DNA from: Guadua angustifolia
Lineage: Eukaryota > Streptophyta > Magnoliopsida > Poales > Poaceae
Direction of reading: 5' to 3'
Assembly (NCBI GenBank): GCA_036346375.1
Contig: CM070502.1
Location: 24,032,924-24,096,923, forward strand
DNA: 64,000 nt
The translations under genes and the position numbers were made by a program. Positions 55,742 to 64,000 of the stretch are shown in pieces. The stretch's first letter is position 1, and every line of letters starts with the position of its first letter. A model generated the notes under the pieces. It was not told the DNA's origin. It searched no databases and saw only the letters and a list, made by a program, of their open reading frames with translations.

Positions 55742-57003
55742 TTATTTCTGGTGTAGCTTTAGCAAGAACTTCCTCACGGCTCTAACTAAAGGAAGAGGGT
55801 TCTCAACATGCACAGCATGGCCACTGTCTGGGACAATGATCATTTCGCAGAGCTCCTGCCCATTACGACTATCAGATTCACATCCCCCGTACTTTCTTAT
55901 CTCACTGCACATTTGCTGCGAGATCTGTTTGAATTTTTGGTCCTTTTCACCTGCAACGATGAGGAGGGGCCTCTTCAAGTATTTCAAGTCTTCCCACAGG
56001 GACCTGGTACATTGAAACTTCATGAGAATCATAAGAGAATCGGGCATGAACTTTTATTACGCGACCACTAATGAAATGCAACTATCAAACTGTTTATCAG
56101 CAATATTATCACTGAACCGTGTTTCTACAACTTATTGACATCACTGGTAGTACTGACAAACCGGATGGGATAAGATTATTATTATAATTAATGAAAATCT
56201 TATTAAGGATCGTGGGAAGGTAATCTTACTTTTGTCTCCCTATGCTCGAGTCAGCAAGAACCTTAGATAGAGCTTTGGTGTTACCATGTTTTCTGTGTGT
56301 CGCCACAAGAGAGTCGAATTTAGGATGTCCTCTTAGACTGGACGTTTGGTCACCCATAAACAGAAAATGATCCGGAAAAGAAGAAAAAAGCATGTGAAAT
56401 ACATGTTAGGTAGACAAGGTATGTTTTCTTCATCTAGCAAATGCAAGAAAGCATTCCTTCATCAGGTTATTACCTGGCCCACATTTTGCTAGAGTACCAT
56501 GTCTCGAGGAAACATTCCAGTCCACAAGACAACAGGAAGTGAGCTCTTGATTTATCAATAGCACTACGACGTCGTCTACTTACTTCATCTCTCAATCCAG
56601 GACTTCCTGATATTATAACAGCTCCACTAATCTGTTTTGACATGATTAGTTTAGGATCATCAAAAGAAAGAAGTGAACACAAAAGGTATAATGTCAACAA
56701 AGTTACCTTGTGATTTTGATTTAGTGCCATGTCGAGTGCAATCCTTGCACCCATTGAATAGCCAACGACAACCACCTCTCCATCAGTTATATTGTACATC
56801 AAATTCAGCAACACATCTGCAACTGATTGAACTGTAACAGAGAATCGATTGGAATTCTCAACATCATGCTGCAGAATTTGCGACTCGCCATGGCCGGGAA
56901 GATCAACAGCAATAACCCGTGCACTGGGAGAGAGAGCTTTCATCATGGGGACCCAGTCTTCACTTGTGCCAAGAAATCCATGAAGAAAAAGAATAACCTT
57001 TTC
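55742..57003 (-). CDS. PHYLLO: PHYLLO-like protein, C-terminal MenH (SHCHC synthase) domain, last four exons
   Basis: This is the C-terminal module of the plant PHYLLO protein, a plastid fusion of MenF-, MenD-, MenC- and MenH-like domains in phylloquinone synthesis. MenH is an alpha/beta-hydrolase-fold enzyme that makes 2-succinyl-6-hydroxy-cyclohexadiene carboxylate. Exons on the minus strand are 57003-56707, 56631-56474, 56337-56230 and 56003-55742. All have GT...AG borders and compatible phases, giving 274 codons and a TAA stop at 55742. Seen: EKVILFLHGFLGTSEDWVPM, the nucleophile elbow GYSMGARIAL, SLRGHPKFDSLVA, LLIVAGEKDQKF (acid residue Asp) and DSGHAVHVENPLPLV (catalytic His). The Ser-Asp-His triad is intact. 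No MenC, MenD or MenF exons are visible to the right in the window, where introns or insertions hold transposons. The 5' end is therefore open. Confidence 0.88.
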
Positions 57004-58120
57004 CTACATTGGTTAAATCATGGAACTGGTTACTGCAGCAGCACTATCTTATCTTTTAGAAGGAAACCTACCACAATATATCAAGTATAAAATGCAGGGT
57101 AGAAAAGACAGATAATGTCAGTCTGCATTTGGTTTCCAAGTGGGCAACCACAATCGAAGGAGTAAAAAACTGCTCGCAGAAATTAACTATTCTGGGAATG
57201 GCAAATGGGGACGTGGTTACCCCTGGATATCAAAACTGCATTGTTGTTGGAATGGTAAATAGAACACACAAAATGTGGTGGGTGTTGGTGGTTTTTTTTT
57301 GGGGGGGGGAAGAACATGTCCAAGGCACTCACAGCTATGTTCAAATACTTGCCGTCTGGGCCCTAACTGTCAGGGTTAACCACTCAAAAGAGCTATTAAG
57401 ACAGTCCAAGCAATAGCACAAATAGGGATTAAGCAAAAAAGTGTTACACAATTACAAAGCTACAGGTTCCAAGGGTGGCCACAATTTTTTAAAAAAAAAA
57501 AAAAAAACTAAAGCTCACTGTGGGTTTTAGGATGAAGGATATAATGGCTAAGTAGCATAAAATAGCAAAGAGAATGTCAACTGAGTGAGTAGAAATGATT
57601 TATTACCACACAATTAACAATAAGGACAAAATCAAAAGAAAATGATGCAGTTATCACTATATTTTCTTCAAGAAATGAACAAGGACATATCAAATATTAT
57701 CGATCCAGTTAATAATATTTATTATGGATAGTATTCAGCAGGGCGTTCAGTCCACAACACACTTGTTAAAAAAAGCCCTGATCCCCAATAATGTGAGAAT
57801 ACTTATTCTCTTTCCTTTATTAAAAGCATCCCAGCTTTCTGAAAACTATCATATGATGCTTAACAAGGTAATCCGCCACCTTTTCTGTGTAAATATCTTG
57901 CTAGCAGTAACTCATGTCGTCTGCTCTAATCTGCTCTTCCATTAAAGATATAGAAAGATGATTAAATTTCACAAAACTACACTACCGTTCACAAAAACTA
58001 TAACAAAGCCATACTTTCAAGCAATATTTTCAATGAACCACACTTCCTTTTCCATAACGTTTCACAAAACCACACTTTGAAGCATTTTGGTCACTTCTAA
58101 GCATTTTTGTCATGTTCAAT
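57004..58120. other. Intron or flank of PHYLLO with no further exon seen
   Basis: AT-rich DNA with a T8G9 homopolymer pair (57293-57309) and an A-rich run (57490-57507). I searched the minus strand for MenC-like sequence upstream of the MenH exon and saw none. It is probably a large intron. Confidence 0.5.
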
Positions 58121-58124
58121 GTAC

Positions 58125-58428
58125 CTAATTGGCCAAGCCCACCAGCCAATCTCACAGGATTACTCTATTTCCGTTTGCTAACATGGAGGTAGTTGTCATG
58201 CTGGATAAGAGCTAGCACGTGAACATGATTGCGTCGTGTGGTCACAAGGCAAGTTAGTTATTTGTAGGAGGTGGTCGGAGGCAAAGTATCACTAAGTCAC
58301 ATAATCATTCATGCTAACATGTCAGCTCTTATCCAATATGGCAACTATCTCCAAGTCAGCATGCATAAACGGGATAGTCTTGTGAGACTGGCGAGTGGGG
58401 CTAGCCTGTCAAGCCCATTGGGCATTAT
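58125..58428. mobile_element. Foldback MITE with arms of about 130 bp
   Basis: The left arm (about 58125-58235: ggccaagcccaccagccaat, ctcacaggattactctattt, catggaggtagttgtcatgc, ggataagagct) is mirrored by the right arm (about 58310-58428: agctcttatccaatatggca, actatctccaagtc, cgggatagtcttgtgagact, ggcgagtggggct). The whole folds into one long imperfect hairpin. The loop of about 75 bp has no coding content. Confidence 0.75.
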
Positions 58429-58429
58429 T

Positions 58430-58872
58430 AACGGTATAGATATTATCATATATAGACTCTTCTTATATAGATTTTTCTTATATAAGTTTTCTTTATTTAG
58501 GTGTTGCCTTATATAGGCTTTCCTTTTGTACCCTTATGTACTCTATATATTCTAGCCACTGACCTCATATTGAATACAACAAGTGTTATTCATAACATGT
58601 TATCAAAATAAGGGTTTTACCAGTTGTGGCACTTGCGCCATACCTAGCCACCACCCTGTTCTTTTGCTATCGCTGCCCCTGGGAGAAGAAATATTCACTC
58701 TGGGCGGCCACCTACGCCGACACAGCTCCTCTGCCATTGCTCGTCCTCGCCAGCCTCGCCACTGGCCGGCCATGACATCGCCGCTTGTCTCCAGCACGTC
58801 AGCTTCCGCCCACCGTTCGCCACTCACAGCCGCCTCCCACAACGCTAGTCCGCCTCCCTCCAATGCGACCGC
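58430..58872 (+). mobile_element. Forward Copia fragment: LTR end, primer site, leader and gag start
   Basis: The LTR end reads tgaatacaacaagtgttatt and then cataaca (58597). Directly after it, tgttatcaaaat at 58598 is a mutated tRNA-Met-type primer site (TGGTATCAGAGC form). A GC-rich leader follows, and ATG at 58771 (MTSPLVSSTSASAHRSPLTA) may be the first gag codons. At 58873 a related Copia LTR in the opposite orientation begins, so this fragment is cut there. The left LTR boundary is unclear because it abuts the foldback MITE. Confidence 0.6.
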
Positions 58873-59043
58873 TGTTATGAATAGCACTTGTACTCAACAT
58901 GAGGCTAATGGGCCAATATATATACATGTACAAGAGGGTATAGAAGGAAATCCTATATAAGGTAATATTTACACAAGGCAAACAATCTCTATACAAGGCA
59001 ACTAACAATCTCTTATATAAGGTAACAAGGATACTGTCTAACA
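58873..59043 (-). repeat. Short (171-bp) 3' LTR of the Copia element
   Basis: On the minus strand it starts TGTTAGACAGTATCC and ends GTGCTATTCATAACA, with TG...CA ends. It is closely similar near the 3' end to the forward LTR ending at 58597. Confidence 0.8.
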
Positions 59044-59054
59044 CCCCCCTCAAA
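59044..59054 (-). other. Polypurine tract
   Basis: TTTGAGGGGGG on the minus strand immediately before the 3' LTR, the plus-strand primer of the retrotransposon. Confidence 0.8.
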
Positions 59055-59364
59055 CTCATAGTGGATCAACAACACTGAGTTTGGAGAGATAAAACTATGC
59101 TGAGCCCTAGTCTATGTCTTCGTGAAGAAGTCTGCCAACTGAAACTCTGAAGGCACATACTGAAGAGCCACAACCTGATCCTGTAACTATGACCGCACAT
59201 AGGAAGTATCAACACCAACATACTTGGTGAGCTCATGCTTCACGGGAGCGCGAGCAATGCTAATAGCACATATACTATCAAAAAAAAGAGAAGTTGGTGT
59301 AGAAATAGAAACCCCAAAGTCCTCAGCAGCCATCGTAGCCAAGTAACCGCTGCTATCATAAGAG

Positions 59365-62145
59365 CTATAGCTCGCAACTCAGCCTCAGCACTTCAATGGG
59401 CAACTGCTGTCTGCTTCTTAGTCTTCCAAGTAATAAGAGAACCACAAAAAAAACACAATAAGCAGAAAGAGATCGACGATCTGAGGGATCACTAGCCCAG
59501 GTAGCATCAGAGTATGCCTGGAGCTGAAAGGAGCTGGAGCAATGAAAGAAAAGACGACGAGAGATAGTTCCACGAAGATATCGTAGGACACGAAGAAAAT
59601 GACTATAATGGAGCGGTGTGGGAGCAGAAACAAATTGACTCAAGACATGAACAAGATATGACATGTTAGGACAAGTGACACCAAGGTAAACAAGACTTCC
59701 AACAAGATAGCGATAACAAGTAGGATCCTCAAGAGGTTCGCCATCAGTAGGTCGAAGGTGAACATTGAGCTCTATAGGAGTTCAGCAGTGTGCTGATCAG
59801 TGAGAGAAGTACGATCAAGAAGATCTTGAATATACTTCTCTTAGGATAGAAAGAAGCCCTCGGGTGTAGAAGAGACCTCAATCCCAAGAAAGTAGCGAAG
59901 AGAACCGGATCCATAAGATCAAACACAAGAATCATCTCCAATAAAATCATGTTATCAACTAAGAAGAGTCCGCCTTCACAAAGAGCAATATACTTGACAT
60001 CAAGTTGAGAGATAAACCACTTGCTTGAGCCATAAAAGAGCAACAAAGGCGACAAACCAAATGACCTCAAGCTACAACAAGAAGAGTGCAAATAGTGGTC
60101 ATATGAGCCATAGGAGCAAAAGTCTCATTATAATTACGATCATGCTCCTGTTGAAAACCACGTGCCACAAGACGAGCCTTGTAGCACTCAAGAGAACCAT
60201 CAGAGCGAGTCTTAACCTTATAGACTCACTTGCATGTAATGAGACAGACATGTGGAGGAAGGGGCACAAGATCCCACATGCCGAATAGACTAACGATCGC
60301 AAAGAGTATAGCGAGGAGGCACGGAAGAAGAGAACTCAACAGAAGAAGATGACATCATATCACGGACGACGAGTGTAGTATAGAGGATAAAAAGAAACAA
60401 TGTCAGATGAAACAACTGGAGGCATAGGAGGTGAAGACTCCTGTGGAGAGGCCGATGAAGGAGACGCCAACTGTGGAGAAGGAAAAGTGACAACAGGAGT
60501 ATCAGAAAAAATCAAGAAAGAATGCGACTCAACAAGAAATGTTGGAGTGGAAGAAGGACGAGGGTAGAAGGGACGAGACTCAGCAAAAGTAACATCTAGA
60601 GAGATCACATCCATCGGCCAACAAGATCCCAGTAGTGATATCCCTTATATTCAACACTATATCCTAGAAAAACACACTCAACAGATTGAGTAGTCAACTT
60701 GGTGCGTTCACAAGGTGTAAGGAGGACATAGCACACGCACACCCAAAGAAGAGAAGACTAGAGTAATCAGGAAGCATACCACAAAGACGATCCACCGGAA
60801 TCCCACCCTAAAGAGCAAAAGAAGGCTGAATATTAATCAAGTAAGTAGCAGTGGAAACAGTCCTAGCCTAGAAATGAGGTGGAACAGTGGAAGTAAGTAA
60901 AAGAGCATGAGCTGTCTCAAAAAGATATCGATTCTTGCACTCAGCCACACCATTTTGAGCATGAGCAGCAGGACAGGAAGACTGAGAAAAAGTGCCCTGC
61001 GTAGCAAGAAAAGCACGAAGAACGCTGGACAAATACACTCCTGCTGAATCAGCACGAAGAACTTGAATGAGAGTCAAACTGACTACGGATCATAATAGCA
61101 AAATTCTTATAGATGGATAAAATCTCACTACGAGAGGACATAAAATATATCCAAGTGTGGCGAGAGAAATCATCTATAAAAATATAATATTTATGATCCC
61201 TTTTGAAACAAAAAGAGTCGAACCCCAAACATAATAATGAACAAATCAAAGAAACACTGGGATACGACTCGCTGGAAGGATAGGAGAGTTGTAGTTGTTT
61301 ACTAAGCTTATAACCCGCACAATCTAAAGAAGCATCACCAGACACAGATCCTAAAAGGCCACGATGAACTAAAGAAAATAGACGTGACCCACAAAGATGC
61401 CCTAAACGGTGATGCCACTGAGCAAACAACCCGGTAAAAGATGCAACAGAGGCAGAAGTAGTGGAGGAGACTGCGAGACTGGCAAGGGCAGCGAAAGGAA
61501 GATGAAGCAGTCAAGCTCCCAGAGGCGCTAAGAGTCACGACGACGAGGACCAGTACCAACCAGAGACCCTGTCTGGTGATCCTGAACACAGCAAGAGTAA
61601 AAATCAAGGATAACACAACAGCTATGATCAGTGAGTTAGCCAACAGATATAAGCTAGATAGTTAGTTTAGAAACATGAGAAACAACAAGAACATGAAAAG
61701 AGGAAGACAAAAGAGTGCCTCGTCCTACAATAGAAAGTGAGGTACCATCTGTGGTCTGCACAGTGATAGGAGCGGCAAAATGACTAATGGAATGGAGACT
61801 CGTAGGATCAGATGTCATACGAAAAGTAGTTCCAGAGTCAAGAATCCATGGTGTGATACTTAATGGGGAGGAATGTGGTCTCTCGCTAGAAGACTGAGTA
61901 GCAGAACCTGACGGTGCAAAGGCAGCCATGAGATGTAGTAGCATAAGAATCTCCTGAGTAGAGTCAGAACGAAACACCCAGAAGTCCAATGCCCTTAGAA
62001 GGGCATCCACCTCGATTAGTAAAATCCTTTTTCTTCCAGTAACAGAACTACTCCACATGCCCGTTCTTGTTGCAATAGATGAAGTGAAGCCCTCCACCCC
62101 TAATAGTCGATATTGGTGTAGGCGCCACTGGTGCAGAAGTAGCAC
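59365..62145 (-). pseudogene. Copia pol (protease, integrase, RT, RNase H), decayed
   Basis: Protease at about 61850: TPWILDSGTTFRMTSDPTSL, with the D-S-G active site. GAG-pre-integrase at about 61420: FAQWHHRLGHLCGSRL. Integrase at 61190-61130: KYYIFIDDFSRHTWIYF, then RADSAGVYLSS near 61060 and HAQNGVAECKNRYLFETAHA near 60940. RT at 60235-60090: KVKTRSDGSLECYKARLVAR and GFQQEHDRNYNETFAPMAH. RT end and RNase H at 59660-59470: MSYLVHVLSQFVSAPTPLHY, LRYLRGTISR and YSDATWASDPSDRRSLSAYC. Several stops and frameshifts occur. The YVDD region near 59950 is degenerate. Confidence 0.85.
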
Positions 62146-62468
62146 GAGGCACCGCCAGATGAAGGAGATACTAGCGGGCCCGCACCATGAAGACGAGTCT
62201 CCTCAGTACGAATAGCTGTAAGGACCTCCAGTAAGGTCACACGAGAATGACGAGTAAGCAACTGAGCACGAATCCGCTCAAATTCAGCCTAAAGACGTGT
62301 CAAGAAGTCGTAGATGTGACGAAGCTCCAAGTGAGAGTGATGACACTGGCAACACTAACAAGTGCGGCACACCTCCGGTCCCAGAGAATCAAGTTGACAC
62401 CACACCGAGGACAGTTGTGTATAGAACTCATCCATAGTAGAATCACCCTGTTGTAACGACTGCTCCTG

Positions 62469-63446
62469 TCACACAACAGCAAGGTACAAATAATCGCCAG
62501 CAGGTTCATAGCGGTCGCGAAGATGCGCCCACATCAACTGTGCCGAAGACAAAGCGACAATATCACCAGCAAGATGCACCTCCATGCTAGCAACCAAAAT
62601 AGCAGAGACATGAGCATCTTCACTAATCCATGTCTTGTATGTAGTAAATTGAGTTTGAAAAGACTCCACAACATCAGCATAGTCATCAAACGCCTTCTGT
62701 TTAGCAGCATCATTGGCCTCATGGGAATAACAGGCGTGGCAGATGGAGCAGGATGAGGCGGACACGACAACCACCAGAAGGTATGAGCTAGAAACTTTCA
62801 AAGAGGGCTTTGCATATCTGCGTGAAAACGTGACTACAGCGAGGCAAGGCCATCATGGCATGAAAAACAACATGTTATGACGTCGCTACAAATAACCAAT
62901 CATATATATATATATATATATATATACATACATATATATATATATATATATCCTCAAGAAGACAAAGTTGATGCAGGCCAAAATTGAAGACCTTCTTCAC
63001 ATAGAAAGAGATCTGAGTTGAATTCACTTAGGAAGAGTTGAATACCACCTCATTAATAGATAGTAAGTCGCAATGCTCAAGCCGCCGAGTATTGGTGACC
63101 CATGGTCGCACATAATAAGAGCAATCACACCATTTGCAATCTAAGTGTTATAAGTAATTCAACCGGTTAGTGTGCTTTATTTTTATTATGTTGTTAGCAA
63201 GTTAGTTATTACAAATATGATTGTGAGGAAGTGATGTTTGTTAATAGAGTTTTTTTGTGGGCATCCGTCAAGGGTTTCTAGCCCCACCGCCAGCTCCGCT
63301 TCGCCCAGAAGAAACTTCCAAAGGCACTGACCACGCATGTGAAGGCGCATATGTAGAACCCAATCTTAATAATTGAGACTATCGAAGATGACTGGGCAGC
63401 GAGAAACAGAGACAGTGCCCGAGGAAAAGCCTGAAGAGAACGACAT
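62469..63446 (-). pseudogene. Copia gag, split by an insertion of about 350 bp
   Basis: The ATG at 63446 opens MSFSSGFSSGTVSVSRCPVI, followed by FDSLNY, a stop, then DWVLHMRLHMRGQCLWKFLL, the conserved Copia Gag N-terminus ('F.G.NY.dWv.rm.lhlrg..Lw..l'). The frame is lost near 63245 and resumes near 62801 as AFDDYADVVESFQTQFTTYK, TWISEDAHVSAILVASMEVH and AQLMWAHLRDRYEPAGDYLY, the central Gag region. The DNA between 62895 and 63245 is foreign. Confidence 0.75.
62895..63245. other. Insertion inside Copia gag with a (TA)n tract
   Basis: Begins with a TA microsatellite (62902-62951, interrupted by 'catacata'), followed by about 290 bp of AT-rich non-coding DNA of unknown origin. It separates two halves of gag. 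Confidence 0.5.
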
Positions 63447-64000
63447 TTTTTTACCACTGAACCGAATCAAATAAAAGCAGCCGGACCTCAAGCCGACTTA
63501 AATCCGGCTTGAGAGAGACTCAAACCCGATCGACGTGATCCTAAAGAAACGAGCGAGAGGCTGGCACAAGGGCCAACCGAAGACTGACACAGGCACCGGC
63601 AGAGGATCACCGGGCGAGAGCCGATCCGAGTCATGGCGCTAGAGTCAGGCTTCACGGGCGACGCGCTCGGTCAGCGGCAATTGGGTACGGGCCCAAACGA
63701 GTGTCGCATCAATGTCCACACGAAGAAGCGCCGGGCTAGCGTGGCCCAAGCGCCGGCGTCGGTTGGGCTCGTTGGTCCCAAGCCAGAGACGCGCACTGGC
63801 GAACAGGCCGAGGCAGCGACGGAGGCGCGGGCCGGCGAGCGAGCTGATGCGCCGGGGCGGCGAAGGAGCTGAGGCACGAGAGATAGCCCATGCGGCCTTG
63901 GCGTCAGCCGGAAGGAGGAGCAACCACCAAAGGGAACAACGGCGGCTACGGAGGGGATGAACCAGCGAAAAAAACGGAGAGGTCAGGAGAGCGCAAGTGC
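63447..64000 (-). other. GC-rich 5' leader of the Copia element
   Basis: Lies upstream of the gag ATG on the minus strand, rich in CGCCG words. Open frames on both strands here (for example 63633-63872) are products of GC richness. No second LTR is reached before the window ends. Confidence 0.5.

Larger units (their letters stand above)
58873..64000 (-). mobile_element. Copia element in reverse orientation, 5' end outside the window
   Basis: The 3' LTR is 58873-59043. A polypurine tract abuts it, pol fragments lie at 59365-62145, gag at 62469-63446, and a GC-rich leader runs from 63447 to the window end. Order on the minus strand is gag, protease, integrase, RT, RNase H, which is Copia order. 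Frames are broken throughout, and about 350 bp of foreign DNA splits gag. The 5' LTR would be beyond 64000. Confidence 0.85.

Noticed and set aside
55808..56071. 87-codon plus-strand frame over the last PHYLLO exon
   Set aside because: It is the complement of the well-supported MenH exon on the minus strand.
63633..63960. Plus-strand Ala/Arg-rich frames at the right edge
   Set aside because: They are complements of the GC-rich Copia leader. The minus-strand gag start at 63446 explains the region.

Overview
The window is plant nuclear DNA. Its repeats point to a grass (Poaceae): two CACTA (En/Spm) elements with TNP2 transposases, Tat-type Gypsy elements with an extra antisense gene of the 'putative gypsy type transposon' family, a PIF/Harbinger element, a MuDR-like MULE, hAT-type elements, SIRE-type and other Copia elements, a TRIM-like miniature LTR element and a microsatellite-flanked MITE. 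There are no operons or other bacterial features. Intron-split genes, TATA boxes, LTRs and target-site duplications (TSDs) all fit a repeat-rich plant chromosome. The species cannot be named from the sequence alone.

Layout. 1-2.5 kb: decayed PIF/Harbinger element (Myb/SANT ORF1 on +, DDE transposase on -). 3.6-22.7 kb: CACTA element A, split by a complete 11-kb Gypsy/Tat element in reverse orientation (8719-19699, perfect 5-bp TSD). 22.7-25.2 kb: intervening DNA with a degenerate tandem array of about 150 bp per unit. 25.2-41.0 kb: CACTA element B, split by a mosaic of three truncated LTR elements (forward Gypsy 30202-33099, reverse Gypsy 33100-37120, Copia/SIRE 3' end 37121-39376). 41.6-42.1 kb: an apparently intact two-exon gene on the minus strand for a small secreted peptide precursor, ending in a root-meristem-growth-factor-like (RGF/GLV/CLEL) motif. 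43.4-52.45 kb: MULE with long terminal inverted repeats (TIRs), interrupted by a 4.9-kb hAT-like element that itself seems to hold a long LTR. 52.5-55.5 kb: TRIM fragment and a TIR element carrying duplicated GC-rich gene-like sequence. 55.7-57.0 kb: last four exons of a PHYLLO-like gene (MenH domain of phylloquinone biosynthesis), minus strand, all in frame. 58.1-64 kb: foldback MITE, forward Copia LTR/leader fragment, and a reverse Copia element running off the right edge.

Only two loci look functional: the RGF-like gene, and the PHYLLO 3' end, whose upstream exons would lie beyond the right edge or are lost. Almost all other coding sequence is transposon-derived and broken by stops and frameshifts. 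The most interesting observation is the RGF-like precursor. Its predicted 13-residue mature peptide keeps the family's Asp1, Pro5, His8-Pro9-Pro10 and His12-Asn13, but has His where the sulfated Tyr2 normally sits.
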